The translations under genes and the position numbers were made by a program. The notes under the pieces are model-generated. The model saw only the letters and a program-made list of their open reading frames with translations, searched no databases and was not told where the DNA came from. Positions 1 through 11,514 of a stretch of 64,000 bases of DNA are shown piece by piece. The stretch lies in contig NC_040022.1 in assembly GCF_000972845.2 (NCBI RefSeq), forward strand, positions 16,335,865 through 16,399,864, in the 5' to 3' direction. The DNA comes from Larimichthys crocea (lineage: Eukaryota; Chordata; Actinopteri; Sciaenidae). Numbering within the stretch: position 1 is the stretch's first letter; every line of letters starts with the position of its first letter.

Positions 1-3000
1 GTCTTGCAGATACATATTGGACAAGCTGAAATATATTATAGTTTTTCCTTACGGGGGACATTAATGTCTGAACCAATTCTCATGGTAATTCATCCAACAG
101 TCACTGAGATATTTAAGATTTTCAAACTGACTGACATCGCCATCCCTAGAGCCAGGCTGCAAGCATTGCTAAAGGGTTAAGACATATTCACACAGAGGGC
201 TATGAACCGTAAGCTAATCATATGCTGTCTTTTGCCACACACTATATAACAAAGTGATATAAGGGCAGTGGATTGAGAATAAAACCTGGTAAGATATACA
301 GTACAGTTCTGCTTTCTTCCCCATTAGCATTCATATGACTTCATCCCACCAAATAAAGCAAAGCTAAGTATAAAAATATTTTATTATTTCCTGTTTTGCA
401 AGATCTCAAAAATACTTTTTGGCACACATCCAGCCAAAATGAATTCATCCAAACTTCTTTGCATGCATCGAGGATTTTTTTCACTCCCGAGAGTTGAAAA
501 TACTCTTGAGGACTTGTCAGGCGCTTGAAGCAAGGTGCATAGAATATTCTGCCGTTTGAATTTATTGCTGGCTTACTGTACACTTCAAAGTGGATGGTGC
601 CCACTCTTTTTCCAAGTTCTGATTAGGCAGTTTGTCTCCTGCTTTGTCAGCCATCTTGTCAGTCAGCCCTACCCTCCTAATGACTCCTGTCAGTCAGGGA
701 TGTTACTGTCAAACCGAGTCAATGGCAGCACACCCTCTTCCCATGATTGGATAATGAGCTGTGCGCATCAAAACATTTAGCCATTTTCAGCGCAAAATGT
801 CAGCAGAATAAAAAAAAGAAAAGTTATTTCTTGTCGTGCAGCGTTCAGAAACTTCTACAAAGGAGACTGTATGAAACTTCAACTGGAAAAGACAACAGCG
901 AAATCTCATTGCGGAGGAGAAGAATGAGTCGTTGAAGTGGAAAGAAGGGTTGACCAGAGGACAGCAAGGCAGAGGAGCAGCAACGGGGGAAATGGTGCCC
1001 TCTTTTGCATACGGGGAGGAGAGGGAGAGGGGGGGGAGGGGTGGAGAGGAAGGTGAAGATGTCTTCAGATGTGGCAGCTGTGATGAAAAGAGAGGCGAAC
1101 GACTAAAGACAAGAGGAGGAGAAGAGAGAAAGAGAAAGGAGGTAGTGGGTGTTTGTGTGTGTGCATTATTCATCCGTGCTGACACATCAGAATCTCTGAT
1201 TCATCTTGAGAAGGGCATCAGTCAAGTCACAACCTATCTCTTAGTCTTCACTCATATGCACACACGACGAACACACATACTACATAATTATGGGTCTGGC
1301 TCACTACAGAGACCCTGAAGAAACAGAATGAGAGGCGTCTTTACGCATCAAGCGTGTAGCAGACTTTCTGTGAGGTCTGCTATTCTATTTAAATGTAAAT
1401 ATGAATTACCTGAAAACATAACTCATCTACAGCTAAGGAAGACATCAAACCAGTCAAAATTACTTACATTTGAACACACATCAGTCTTAGATCTGGGTGA
1501 TAATTTAATGTGGTATTTCCACATTATTATAATTTATTATTAGTTAGTATTCCAGTACCTTGAAAGTAGCATTAACCAGGTGATCTGTTCATTTAGTGAT
1601 CGATGGACAGTAATTGTAATTGTCTTTGTGCAAATGTTTAACGGATATTTGATGATGGACACATTTATTATTTGTCGTGGGTAGTTTAGTTTTAAATCAT
1701 CACATGTGATGATGACGATTAAATGTGATGAGTTCAGAATGTGCGATTGTTGTTAATTGACTGACTCTATGAATCATAGAGATTATGTATGACTCAGTAT
1801 TGTAAGAGGGTATTCAGAATGATTATACTGTACATCATTATACAGCTAATGTATTTAAGTTAACACATAAAATGATCAGAGTGAAGTCAAGTGGAGTGAA
1901 CTCCATGTTACATCAGACACTTCACCCGAGGAAGATGAGAACTCTAATATCTAATTTTTAACATTCATAAATAAAATTTGCTCAGAATTATTCATTTAGG
2001 CACCAGAAACTGTGTGATCATATATCATAATACGATTCTAAAGAAGGTCCATAAACAGTGAGGCTGATTTATTGTCCTACTGGAGATAATGTATCTCAGG
2101 AGGCTCTCTACTTCTGCAAAGTTTAAATTAATAAATAAACATGTAGAATATTATTCTGCATCCTGGATCCTTTGTTGCTCTTCTTTCTTTCTTTTTATTC
2201 ACTTAATGTGAATTTGAATATCTGAAAAAGGATTTGCACTAAAGGGATATATTTTTTAATATCACAAGGCGTATTGTTCATAATTTCAACCATACTCCCC
2301 AGTCATGATGGGTTTATTCTGTATGCTGTACGCTTTGTTTTCAGCAGCTCCTGAATAAACAAGAAGAGAAGTGAAGCAGACAAAAGCTTGCTGTTTAGAA
2401 AGCCTTTGAAAAGGTCAATTAATATCAATGCCTGGACAACAACAAAGTTTCTGTCTGCTTGTAATACAGGTGGCTAGGCTGCTTGCATCAAAGTTGTATG
2501 CCTTGATGTTCTCCTTACTTCCAGCTGACTGAGGCAGCAAAGCTAATGGAGAGTGTTCAGTAGAGACTTTTGGCAAAACCCATGGATGGGCGTAACATGT
2601 AACACAAGGGAGGAAAGTAGAGAACAGAGCAGTTAGGGTGAAGCTGCTGCAAGAATCTGGGAATAAGACTTCAGTGAGGCCTTTGACGTGAAACTAAAGC
2701 TGCTCTGCTGGGAGCGCACGTTACCTGGCATATTCAAGTCTAGATGGATCTTACAGTAGTATCTCCTCGGAAAGAGCAGGAAATCGCTGAGGCCTGTAGA
2801 TGAACTCTGTGAAATGCTATTTAAGGGAGTACATGCCATCACTGATTTCATAAGCTACTGCTCCTGACAGTGTCTAGATGAATACCTGTGGGGCCAAGCA
2901 TCTCTTTGTACTGAGACAGACGGAGGAAATTTACTAGTTGAATTATTCGGCTTCCACATAATGACTTTTCCCTGTCAAAATAATGTAAATATCTACTTCT

Positions 3001-3860
3001 TTGCTGCTTTCAGGAAAGTATAGGCCCTGTGTAATTTTGTCAGGCGGAGAGTGGAGCTTGAATTCAAAAGACAGGGAAGAAGAAAAAAAAAAGAGAAATC
3101 TGGGAATCTACTAAAGAGAGGAATCCGAGTGTAAAAATGACTGATTAAAATAATTAGAGATGTGGAAATGGTCTGGAACAATAACCAGCAAACGCTTAGT
3201 GCCCCAGGGAAAATTTCCCATCTGTGTGTGAGAAGGAAGACCTCCCTCGGATTCGCCACGACAGTGCGATTTTCCAGTTTACGCAGGCTACACAGCAGAA
3301 ATACAGAAACCCTAAACAGGCATTTGGAGTGCACATGATTAAATCCCAAACAGGCAATAGGCCTCGGAATATGTGTCAGGATGAATCGATGTATCATTAA
3401 ATTACGCTCTGCCTGTACGCGTGAGTGGCTGCGTTAACAGCAAATCCTACTGCGTATAATTATAGACATATGAGAGGTCTATGGACAACAAAACACTGCC
3501 TATATGAGCAGATGGGCTTGTTTTAAGTAATGCTTGTGTAGTAGCAGATGCAGCAGCCACTCTATTGTCTAGAAAACAGTCTTGCTAAATAAGTCAATCA
3601 ACCTTGCCACTTGGTGCCTTCTATACCACTCTAATATGAGTATAATAGTACTATGGATATATAATATCCCTGATAGCCCCTTCATGAGTATGACATTATC
3701 ATGATGGGATTTTTACTCTGCTGTGGCAATATTGAAATATCAGTACAATAACAGGACCCTTTTCTTTGTAAATATCCTTGACAGATATATATGATGCAAA
3801 TGCTGTCTATTTTTTATGAGCTTGCTCTACATTATATTATATATTATTATAAATTATATT
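1..3860. other. Intergenic, no gene recognised
   Basis: AT-rich DNA with short, non-conserved reading frames only. A purine-rich stretch at about 930-1140 makes long but low-complexity frames on both strands (Arg/Gly/Glu-rich or Ser/Pro-rich), which I do not regard as coding. No tRNA, mobile-element ORF or splice-bounded exon was recognised. Confidence 0.6.
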
Positions 3861-3879
3861 TTCTTATTTTTTTTGAGAC

Positions 3880-5050
3880 CCATTACACCTGGAGGATACC
3901 TTTAAAGACCCATCAGGTGGGGGAAAAAGCCACTTTGAATGACAGTGGATGAGGAGGAACAAAGGCTCTGCCAGTCTGCCCCGGTCCCTCATGCTGCCCA
4001 GCCAACAATAAGGAAGGAGGAGGGAGGAGGAGGAGGGGGTTGGTATGATGATGGGGGACGCGCACTCAAAGCGCTGTTGCCAACCAGCCTGGTCTGCACA
4101 ACCCCGCGGTCTGAATTTAACCAAAACGTTTGAAACAAAGTCTCAAGTGATGCTGAGATGGAAGAGAGAGAGAGAGAGAGAGAAGCAAAGGAACACTCCG
4201 GTCCTTGTAGATAAAGACTGACCGATGAAAATTCACCCCGGGCAGAAGGTGAGATTTCATTAGTTCCCAATAAAAGCTATTCGACAAGTGCAAATAACCC
4301 GTCTGGGTGGGGTGCACGGCTGCAAACATCAATTGCATAAAGGTGCAGCATGTTACCTTGGTAGGAAGTGCTCCGTCTTCTTTACTGTCTGGTAGATTCA
4401 TGTGGGTGGATTTGCAGCTGGAAGCTTCCTCGGAAACAGCGGAGATAAATGTAATCCAGTGGCAGCAGAGCTCCACTCACAGAAAGGTCTGCCTTTGTGG
4501 AGGATGCATGCGCGCATCGCCGGCGTTTTTCCTCCACCACCCTGCGCTGTCGACCGACCTCTCGGGAACGCAGCGGGTCACGGCTGCTCCTCAGCCCTTT
4601 TGTCGGGAGAGCATTGCTGGTCGGGCGGCCTCAGATACTGCTGGTTGATGTCATTGATACTCCCTGCCTTCTTCCTTAATGCCCTCCTTCTTCCCTCCCT
4701 CTCCTCTCCTCCCCCCCTCCACCCTGCTCTCTCTCTCTCTCTCTTTTTCTCTCTCTCTCCTCCTCTCAGCACACACCGGTGCTCTCTCCCCCTCCCCCCT
4801 CGGTCTTTACACATGACGTGATGCAGGCAAGATCTCCAATAGCAACCGTATCCCCCATCACCCCCTATTACCCCCATTACCCCCACCCCCACCCCCACAC
4901 ACATACCTCCTCCAGCTCCTGGCTGGATCGCTGACTGGTGCAAAGAGGTAGTTGCTGAGATAGATTGCTCTTGTGTATTGGTGGCTGATTTTTTTTTTCT
5001 CCCCCAAATGTGCTCCTCAGGGGCTAAAATGAAGATAAGCACCTTGAAAC
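3880..5050. promoter_or_regulatory. GC-richer island with microsatellites; possible promoter or 5' exon
   Basis: This stretch is clearly richer in G+C and CpG than its surroundings. CpGs cluster at about 4505-4640. It contains a GA microsatellite (about 4163-4184), CT tracts (about 4728-4761), a C-rich strand (about 4850-4905) and a CRE-like TGACGTGA at about 4815. A plausible plus-strand splice donor (GAAG|GTGAGA) sits at about 4247. Such composition is common at vertebrate promoters or 5'UTR exons, but no coding sequence was recognised on either strand. The call is inference from composition only. Confidence 0.25.
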
Positions 5051-8000
5051 CCTGTAGATTCCCATAACATAGTGTCTAATTATAGCTGTTGGCAGAAATA
5101 CAGAGTCAGAAGCTCCTGCAGCTCCTACAGAGGAGGACTCCCTCACTAAATTATAGCTGGACACTCCAAAAACACTGTGGGACATCATGGCAATATATTA
5201 TTATCTACACTATGATGTAGATAATACAATAAAAGAGGCTAGGGTAACAGTGTCTCTTGTTGAGGACAATAGATGTGAGGAGTTACCTCACGTTTGTGCT
5301 GGAGACACCGAGTCTAACACAACAGACCTGCAGTTAATTTCACTGTCACGAAGGTTAGAACTGATTTAGAGAGGTGTTAATCTTACTTTATTGTTATTTA
5401 TTGAAGTTTATTTCTTTATTTCATTACCCTGAGAGATGTTTCTAATAGTTTGTCTTCCCTATTTAGGGTAGATTCACAGATGTAAATCAATCATTCATAC
5501 TGGGGAGGTTAACTGAGTGTATTGGCCCAAATACACTTTCATCTTTTAGTTGTTTTTTCCCCTTCATAATGTGGACCACACATATTTTCCATTATTTTTA
5601 AGTGCGTCCTTTAATGTTTATCATATTGGCAAGAGATCATCAGACCATCACATTACGTACTGTATATGGACAAAATCCTTCAGCAAGAGAACATCACATT
5701 GGAAATGGCTGCAGGCAAACCCTCTGCACTGCTGCAGGCAACCAAGGACAGCTGGATTGCTATTGTCCCTGAACTAAATTGTAGTATCTGACCTTTACCT
5801 TCTGTTTTGAACAATAAGTACTGGGGAAAATTGACCATATATATGCGCAGAAATAACCCATTATGAAAATGTACGTCACTGAAAGATGCTGTCCTGCAGT
5901 TCGGGTACAATTATTGTGTTTGTCCATGTTAAATCTCTAATTTAGCTTGTTATCACTTCAATCAATAAAAATGAAACCGAAAAGAAAATCTGTGAAAATA
6001 ACAAATCCATGCTTTTATTCCTAAAACCGGAATACTTACCCAAACATAGGCCTTTAGATTTGGTCTTAATTAGGTCACACAACATGACCAAAATTTTTTA
6101 AAAGGGGCAGATGCTGAGGTGTTGGAGGTCAGCATGACATTTCATGACTGTGTCAAGCAGGCTTTCTTCCGGCGTCTTTGCTGAAACCTGTGCTGTGCTC
6201 CGCAAAACAGACCAAGCGTCAGCCACTCTGTGCCCCTGCCTAGATTTCTCTTCATCCAAATGCATATTCAGTCCTGCCTAATAGCTCGGTAAGAGTCATT
6301 CTGAACAACTCATTCTCTCATTCTCGCTCCCTGACACAAAGACTGCTTGACAGAGTGTGAGAAAGAGACAGAAAAATTAACCAACTGCCACCACTTGTGA
6401 TGATAATTGGAAACTACAGTTTTTGAGCCTTTAACGTGGTCTGATAGGGACAAAGGCTCCCCCTCTGATTGATTCTCTTTGTTGCTACTGACATCTAGTG
6501 GGAACTCACTATTATGATGCTGCATTTACTTGAGATTGGGAGCGTTGACACAAAAGGTTCATGAATCTAAGATCTGATATGTTGGCATTTCCCTGACAAG
6601 TCTCTCTTTGGCAGAAAAAAACTTCTTAAATGAGTTTAACTTTGACATTAAAAAGGTGAAAAGATTAAATGAACAACTTGTTATAGATGGTCCACCTCTT
6701 TGTGTTTCCTCTGTTTGTCCCAACATCATCGATCCGAGCTGTCTTTGTCCTCTTTACATCATATATCCGGCTTTCAGTGTCAGCATTTGCATTTATGTCT
6801 AAACGTAATTATTACCTCGATAACCTGACGCCCTTTACAGAAAGGTCAGAGGTCATGACAGCTATAAGAGCGCTCTTAAATCATGGATGCATGTTGTCAC
6901 AGGGACTTGAATCCCTTTTTACCAGCTGTTGTTTCTCTGCTGACGATGCCAACATGACACCTGTCACACTGCCGCTAACAATAGCAGATAATTAATATTT
7001 CAGGTTCGGCTAACTTCAGCATTCCTCATGTTCAAAATAAATGAGCTCATATTGTTTCTGTTTCCTGTCAGAATAATGCAGTCTCTGTTGTCTGTGTACT
7101 GTCTCTGCCAGTCACACTGTGACCTGCCTGACTGTATAGCGTTACAGTATTCCCGTTTTCAGAGTTGAAGCTAGGGCAAAAGATCCCTAAAATTAGCAGG
7201 GTAAGTGCCCTGTCTCTACCACTGCTCTGCAGCAGTGACGTTAATTGCACTCTATTTATACTTTAAGAGTGCAGGACTCAGAAAGATCAAGTTTCTGTTA
7301 TGCTTTATTTCAGTGTCCCCAGGTTTACGTGAGCAGAGCAGTGGAAAGCCTATGTTTGGTATAAAGACCTAAATTAAGTAGGCATGGAATATTTTTTTTG
7401 ATTTTAGTAATGTGACATTTTTTATGCACCCTAAAATACTGCCTTCCACTTTCTAAATAAGATAATTTCATGGATCTGGTTTACCAGATAGGGTTGTAGG
7501 GCTTTTACGTCCCGCTATCACAACCATTTAAATCCATCTGAGTATGTATAATGATGCTTTTAATGCAAATGCCGCAACAGCACTCAAGCTAAAGAACTAG
7601 TGACATGCCAAAGCACAGTAAGAGATACATTTACAATTCTCGGATACTTACTTTGCGATTCAAAAGCAATTCCAAGTAAGATCACTGACACACAAGCGCA
7701 CACAGATTATGTTGCGACACTGAATTTTATTCAAGCATCTCCAACACGCTTTTGTTCTTGAGTTATCATCAGTTAAATGAATCAGTTGAGAAAGAGAAAG
7801 GCAGCGACTGTTCATAGCCTGAATGTAAGTTGTCTATTTAGGATTTAGAGCCCCTCAGTGTGCATTCAACTTGGTGGTGCTTAGCACAGACAGACAAATA
7901 AAACATTCATGATGACGAGATAAACAAAAAGAGAGACTAATAAAAATAAGACTAAAGATGCAGGAATGGCCAGAGAGCCATCTGTTCCATTTCTGTGAGC

Positions 8001-9115
8001 TGCATCTGAGGTTAAAGGGAAAATTCACTCCAAAACAGAATCAACACATGATCTCAGGTACTCTGGATACGAACAAGAGGGCTTAAGCTCTGCTGTTATC
8101 ATCGCAAAAACTCCTGTTTTCTTATATTGCTTCTCTGGCAGTGAATTAAATACCTCTGTTGATGTTGACATTACCCAGGTGTCGAATGATGTAGGCACAC
8201 TTGAGGCTCTAGTTTGAAACCATACATTCGGACATAGGCAGACATTTTAAGAAAACATTCTCAGTTCAGAAATCCAGAAGATGCCAATTCACTGTCAGTG
8301 AAGCAGCCCCAGGTTTGAGATATGCATGTAAGATGAAAGTATAGTCCCCATGTACAATGTCGTGAATTTTTGCTCAGAAAACGTTGCTTCTGATTGGAAT
8401 ATCACAAACTGCATAGGTCATAAATGTCTTTGTGGAGACCGGGGAGTGTTAGCCAAACAATGGTACCAGCTTTTCTTTTTTTTAAAACTCATCCTCAGTC
8501 TCATAAAAGTCTTTCAAAATGATGGCTCTGCAGGCGGTCGAATCATGTCGCGGTCACAGTATCAAACATCTCCAGGGACTGGAGAATAGTGTGTCTCATC
8601 TCTCACTTTTAGGTTATTACTTCGGCTTATAATTAAAAAGATAAGTTAGTTGCTTTTCATTTCGCCACCAGTTTACGGTCTGTAACAGGACATGTCCCCA
8701 TGGCTGACATTTGGCACAGTAAATTCAACACCTTCGCATATCAAAGACACATAGCAGACGTGTAAACAAACAGAACCAGGCAAAAACAAGCAGGTTTGGG
8801 TGGTTGAGTTTGTTCAAACACGTCCTTTCTGAATCAATATGCAAAACAACAAGTGAGCTACCATATTTACTCTTCATTTCCATGCATGTAACCTGGCTAG
8901 TTTGTTCAGATGCTTCCTAGGAGTAATATTAAAACCATCTTTCATACAGTCCAGCCATGACCAAATACACACAAGCACCATCATACCGTAAGTCTCCTTT
9001 TTACTGGGACAAAAAAAAGGGGGAGAAATGCATTAAAGCCTATATCAAGCTGAAGTTTCACCCAGCTTTAAATAAACCAACAACCACTTTAAAAGTCTGC
9101 ATGACTTAATGTTAG
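5051..9115. other. Intergenic, no gene recognised
   Basis: AT-rich DNA without recognisable coding exons or transposon ORFs. The right-hand part may include the 3'UTR of fem1a, which is transcribed leftwards. Confidence 0.5.
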
Positions 9116-9172
9116 AATCAAGCGATAACTGACCAGGTTTCAGCCGGAGATTTAAGCCCCAGAGGCTGGATG

Positions 9173-9178
9173 TTTATT
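9173..9178 (-). terminator. Candidate poly(A) signal for fem1a
   Basis: AATAAA on the minus strand (TTTATT on the plus strand), about 180 bases after the fem1a stop codon. Further AATAAA hexamers lie downstream (for example 7726-7731), so a longer 3'UTR is equally possible. Confidence 0.3.
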
Positions 9179-9358
9179 GCTATGGTTTGGTCTGACACAA
9201 GGTTGGTAGGGCTACAAGCGAAGTGGAAGTCAAAAGGAGACAAAGATGATGGAGAATGGCGTTGAAGAAAAGAAAGTTTGTGGCAGATCACTGTCAGGTA
9301 TAGGGGACAACAAGAAGAGTAGTGCAGGGGTGCCTCATCACGGGGACAGTAGTGGAAG

Positions 9359-11212
9359 TCAGTGCAGCTCAATGAAAGCCTCCATCTCCTCAGAGATGAG
9401 TCCCCGATAGGGCAGTCTGTGCTTCTCAATTGCACGAGCCGCCAGGCACTGAAGGGTGACGTAGTTCAGTGGGTAGAGGGCCGGGTGTCCGCTGCTCTGC
9501 TCATCCAGCAGCTCGTAGGCTGTCTTCCTCTGTGCATTTTTAGCGTCAAAGTGAGCCCCGGCCTTCATAAGTAGTGCCATAATCTCTGGACAGCCGTTGT
9601 TAGCGGCGATGTGCAGCGGCGTGTTGTTCTCACAGTCACGTGAATCGACGTCTGCGCCGCACTCTAGGAGGAGCGCCGCCACCGCCTGGGAAGGGAAGCG
9701 GCCGACAGGATAGCGGCCCACAGACGTGGTTTCCTTGTCTACGGCCATGTGCAGAGGGGCGAAGCCGCTCCGACCTCGCGGGTTGAGCTTAAGCAGACGG
9801 TACACTGTGTGCTTCTTCTGGTGCTCCTGCTCTGGGCTGCACTCCAGCTTCTCCAGCAGGAAGATGAGGTGCAGGATGATGGAGAGAGCTTTGGTGAACT
9901 GAGGAGCTTCCGGTGGGTTGTCCCTCTGCGCCACAGCTCTTTCGACCTCCCTCACGCTTTTCCCCAGCACAGTCATCAGATCGTGGAAGGTGATGCGCGT
10001 CGACAGGGTGCCTTTGGCCCGGTCTTGGAGAACAAAAGAGAAGAGCTCTGCAAAGGACAGGAAACTGGAGGCTGTCATGGGGCTGAGAGGGTCCAGGTTG
10101 CTCTGCTGCATGTCTAAAGCGTATTTCCAAAGGCTGATGCAGCGTTCAAAGTTGCCCGAGTCGGCATACACAGCTCCCCTGTAGCGGATGTAATAAGAGG
10201 TGTCCGGGTGGGATGGCCCTAGGATGCGTTCTCGTACCAACAAGGCCTGCATCCTCATTTCATCAGGGTCTGTGATCAAAGCTTCCAGTTCCTCTGCAGT
10301 GCTCACCTCCTGTGCACAGCCATAGGCGGGGATAGGGGGACCAGGTGGAGGCTTGGCCAGGGACCCAGTTTTGTCCCCTGGTTGCCTCAGCTCCATGGCT
10401 CTTCTCCAGTACCTCATCGCCCCCAAGAGATCCCGCTTTTTGTCCACAAAAGTCGCCCCGAGGAGTTCAAGCGCGTCGATTCGCTCCTCTCTGGAGGTGC
10501 GAGGCTGGTGGGCGAGGTACTCTACAATGTTAGTGTGACCTGTGACACTCGCAGCGAGGAGCGGGGTCATCCCATATCCATCTCTCTCCATCCGAGCATT
10601 GCACTTCAGCAGCATCTTCATGATGTCCAGGCTGCCTGACTCAGCACAGTCGTGGAGGGCGGTGTTTCCTTTCACACTCTTGCGGTTCACATCAGCACCG
10701 CGGTCCAGGAGGAACTTGGCTATCTCCTTGTGGCCCTTGTAACAGGAGATCATGAGGCAGGTGTGGCCGTGTCGGTTTGCTACCTCCATGTCGGCTCTGT
10801 GCTCCACCAGGTAGCGTACGATTTCCAGGTGGCCATCAAAGCAGGCTGCTCGCAGCGGCGTTGAGTTAGTTAGTGTTGCGTTGTTGACTGAGGCACCGTG
10901 TTTTAGTAGCGTCTTGACCACGGGGAGGTGACCGGCCGCCGACGCCGCCCACAGCGGCGGAGCCCCCTCGATGGTCTCGCCGTCAAAGTTAACCGCCCCC
11001 CCGAGTTCAACATTTGCTTTACAATGTTCAAGGAGGTAATCTACAACCTCTAAATGTCCGTAACGAGAGGCTATCAACAGAGGAGTGCCTCCTTGTGTTT
11101 TCTCCTCGGCTAAAGCCTCCAGCTCCTCAGGAGTTTTGTTGCTCAGCAACTTCTGGATAAGTTTCAGCTTACCATCTCTGGCCGCGTTGAAAACCGCCGT
11201 CGTTATGTCCAT
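9359..11212 (-). CDS. fem1a: Fem-1 homolog A (CUL2 ubiquitin-ligase substrate receptor)
   Basis: Intronless 617-residue protein, complete from ATG to TGA. FEM1 proteins are substrate receptors of CUL2-RING E3 ligases that recognise C-terminal (Arg-type) degrons. What is seen: about seven N-terminal ankyrin repeats (residues ~40-245, with motifs such as GGTPLLIASRYGHLEVV and GNTALHDCAESGS), a central TPR-like helical region (ILGPSHPDTSYYIRYRGAVY, FERCISLWKYALDMQQSNL), two more ankyrin repeats (APLHMAVDKE, NTPLHIAANNGCPEI), and a C-terminal VHL-box-like segment (TLQCLAARAIEKHRLPYRG) ending EAFIELH as in vertebrate FEM1A. The start context is strong (A at -3, G at +4). It is about 50 residues shorter than human FEM1A (669 from memory), because the linker after the N-terminal ankyrins is compressed. 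The single-exon structure agrees with mammalian FEM1A and argues against FEM1B/C. Confidence 0.96.
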   Translation of the reverse strand: MDITTAVFNAARDGKLKLIQKLLSNKTPEELEALAEEKTQGGTPLLIASRYGHLEVVDYLLEHCKANVELGGAVNFDGETIEGAPPLWAASAAGHLPVVKTLLKHGASVNNATLTNSTPLRAACFDGHLEIVRYLVEHRADMEVANRHGHTCLMISCYKGHKEIAKFLLDRGADVNRKSVKGNTALHDCAESGSLDIMKMLLKCNARMERDGYGMTPLLAASVTGHTNIVEYLAHQPRTSREERIDALELLGATFVDKKRDLLGAMRYWRRAMELRQPGDKTGSLAKPPPGPPIPAYGCAQEVSTAEELEALITDPDEMRMQALLVRERILGPSHPDTSYYIRYRGAVYADSGNFERCISLWKYALDMQQSNLDPLSPMTASSFLSFAELFSFVLQDRAKGTLSTRITFHDLMTVLGKSVREVERAVAQRDNPPEAPQFTKALSIILHLIFLLEKLECSPEQEHQKKHTVYRLLKLNPRGRSGFAPLHMAVDKETTSVGRYPVGRFPSQAVAALLLECGADVDSRDCENNTPLHIAANNGCPEIMALLMKAGAHFDAKNAQRKTAYELLDEQSSGHPALYPLNYVTLQCLAARAIEKHRLPYRGLISEEMEAFIELH

Positions 11213-11339
11213 TTTACAGGCTCTGAGCTGCCGTGCTGGACACCAACCCCATAACCACTCGTTTATGGAAAAACTGTCGCGTCTGTTTTTGAATACCAGA
11301 GGGCAGGAATCATAGTTTGGACTCGGTTTCTAGCTCACA

Positions 11340-11510
11340 TCTTTCTGCCATTTTGAGGGTGCTGTCAAGATGGCGTTTGTGTTGTTTGACAGGTCTATGT
11401 TTACGACGGCAGCGAGGCATTCTGGGTGACGTAGTTTTGATGGAATTCACTCGTCCGAGCACAGGAGGCGTTTTACCACTTCGAAAGAACTACATTCTCC
11501 ACGATGCAGG
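11340..11510 (-). promoter_or_regulatory. fem1a promoter with paired ZNF143-like and YY1-like sites
   Basis: Upstream of the fem1a ATG the sequence holds ACTACGTCACCCAGAATGC on the minus strand (11417-11435) and ACTACATTCTCCACGATGC on the plus strand (11489-11507). Both resemble the ZNF143/SBS consensus (ACTACAATTCCCAGAATGC type). Two YY1-like cores are present: CAAGATGGCG at 11366-11375 (plus) and CAAAATGGC at 11347-11355 (minus). There is no TATA box. This is typical of broad, often bidirectional housekeeping promoters. Transcription-factor binding is inferred from motifs only. Confidence 0.6.
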
Positions 11511-11514
11511 CGAG

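Noticed and set aside
787..1318. Long frames on both strands in a purine-rich stretch
   Set aside because: Low-complexity Ser/Pro or Arg/Gly/Glu composition follows from the biased base content; no domain, splice signals or start context support coding.
4117..4476. Minus-strand frame with a possible donor after LPTK
   Set aside because: The donor is plausible but the peptide is not recognised and no partner exon was found; (GA)n translation makes part of the frame.
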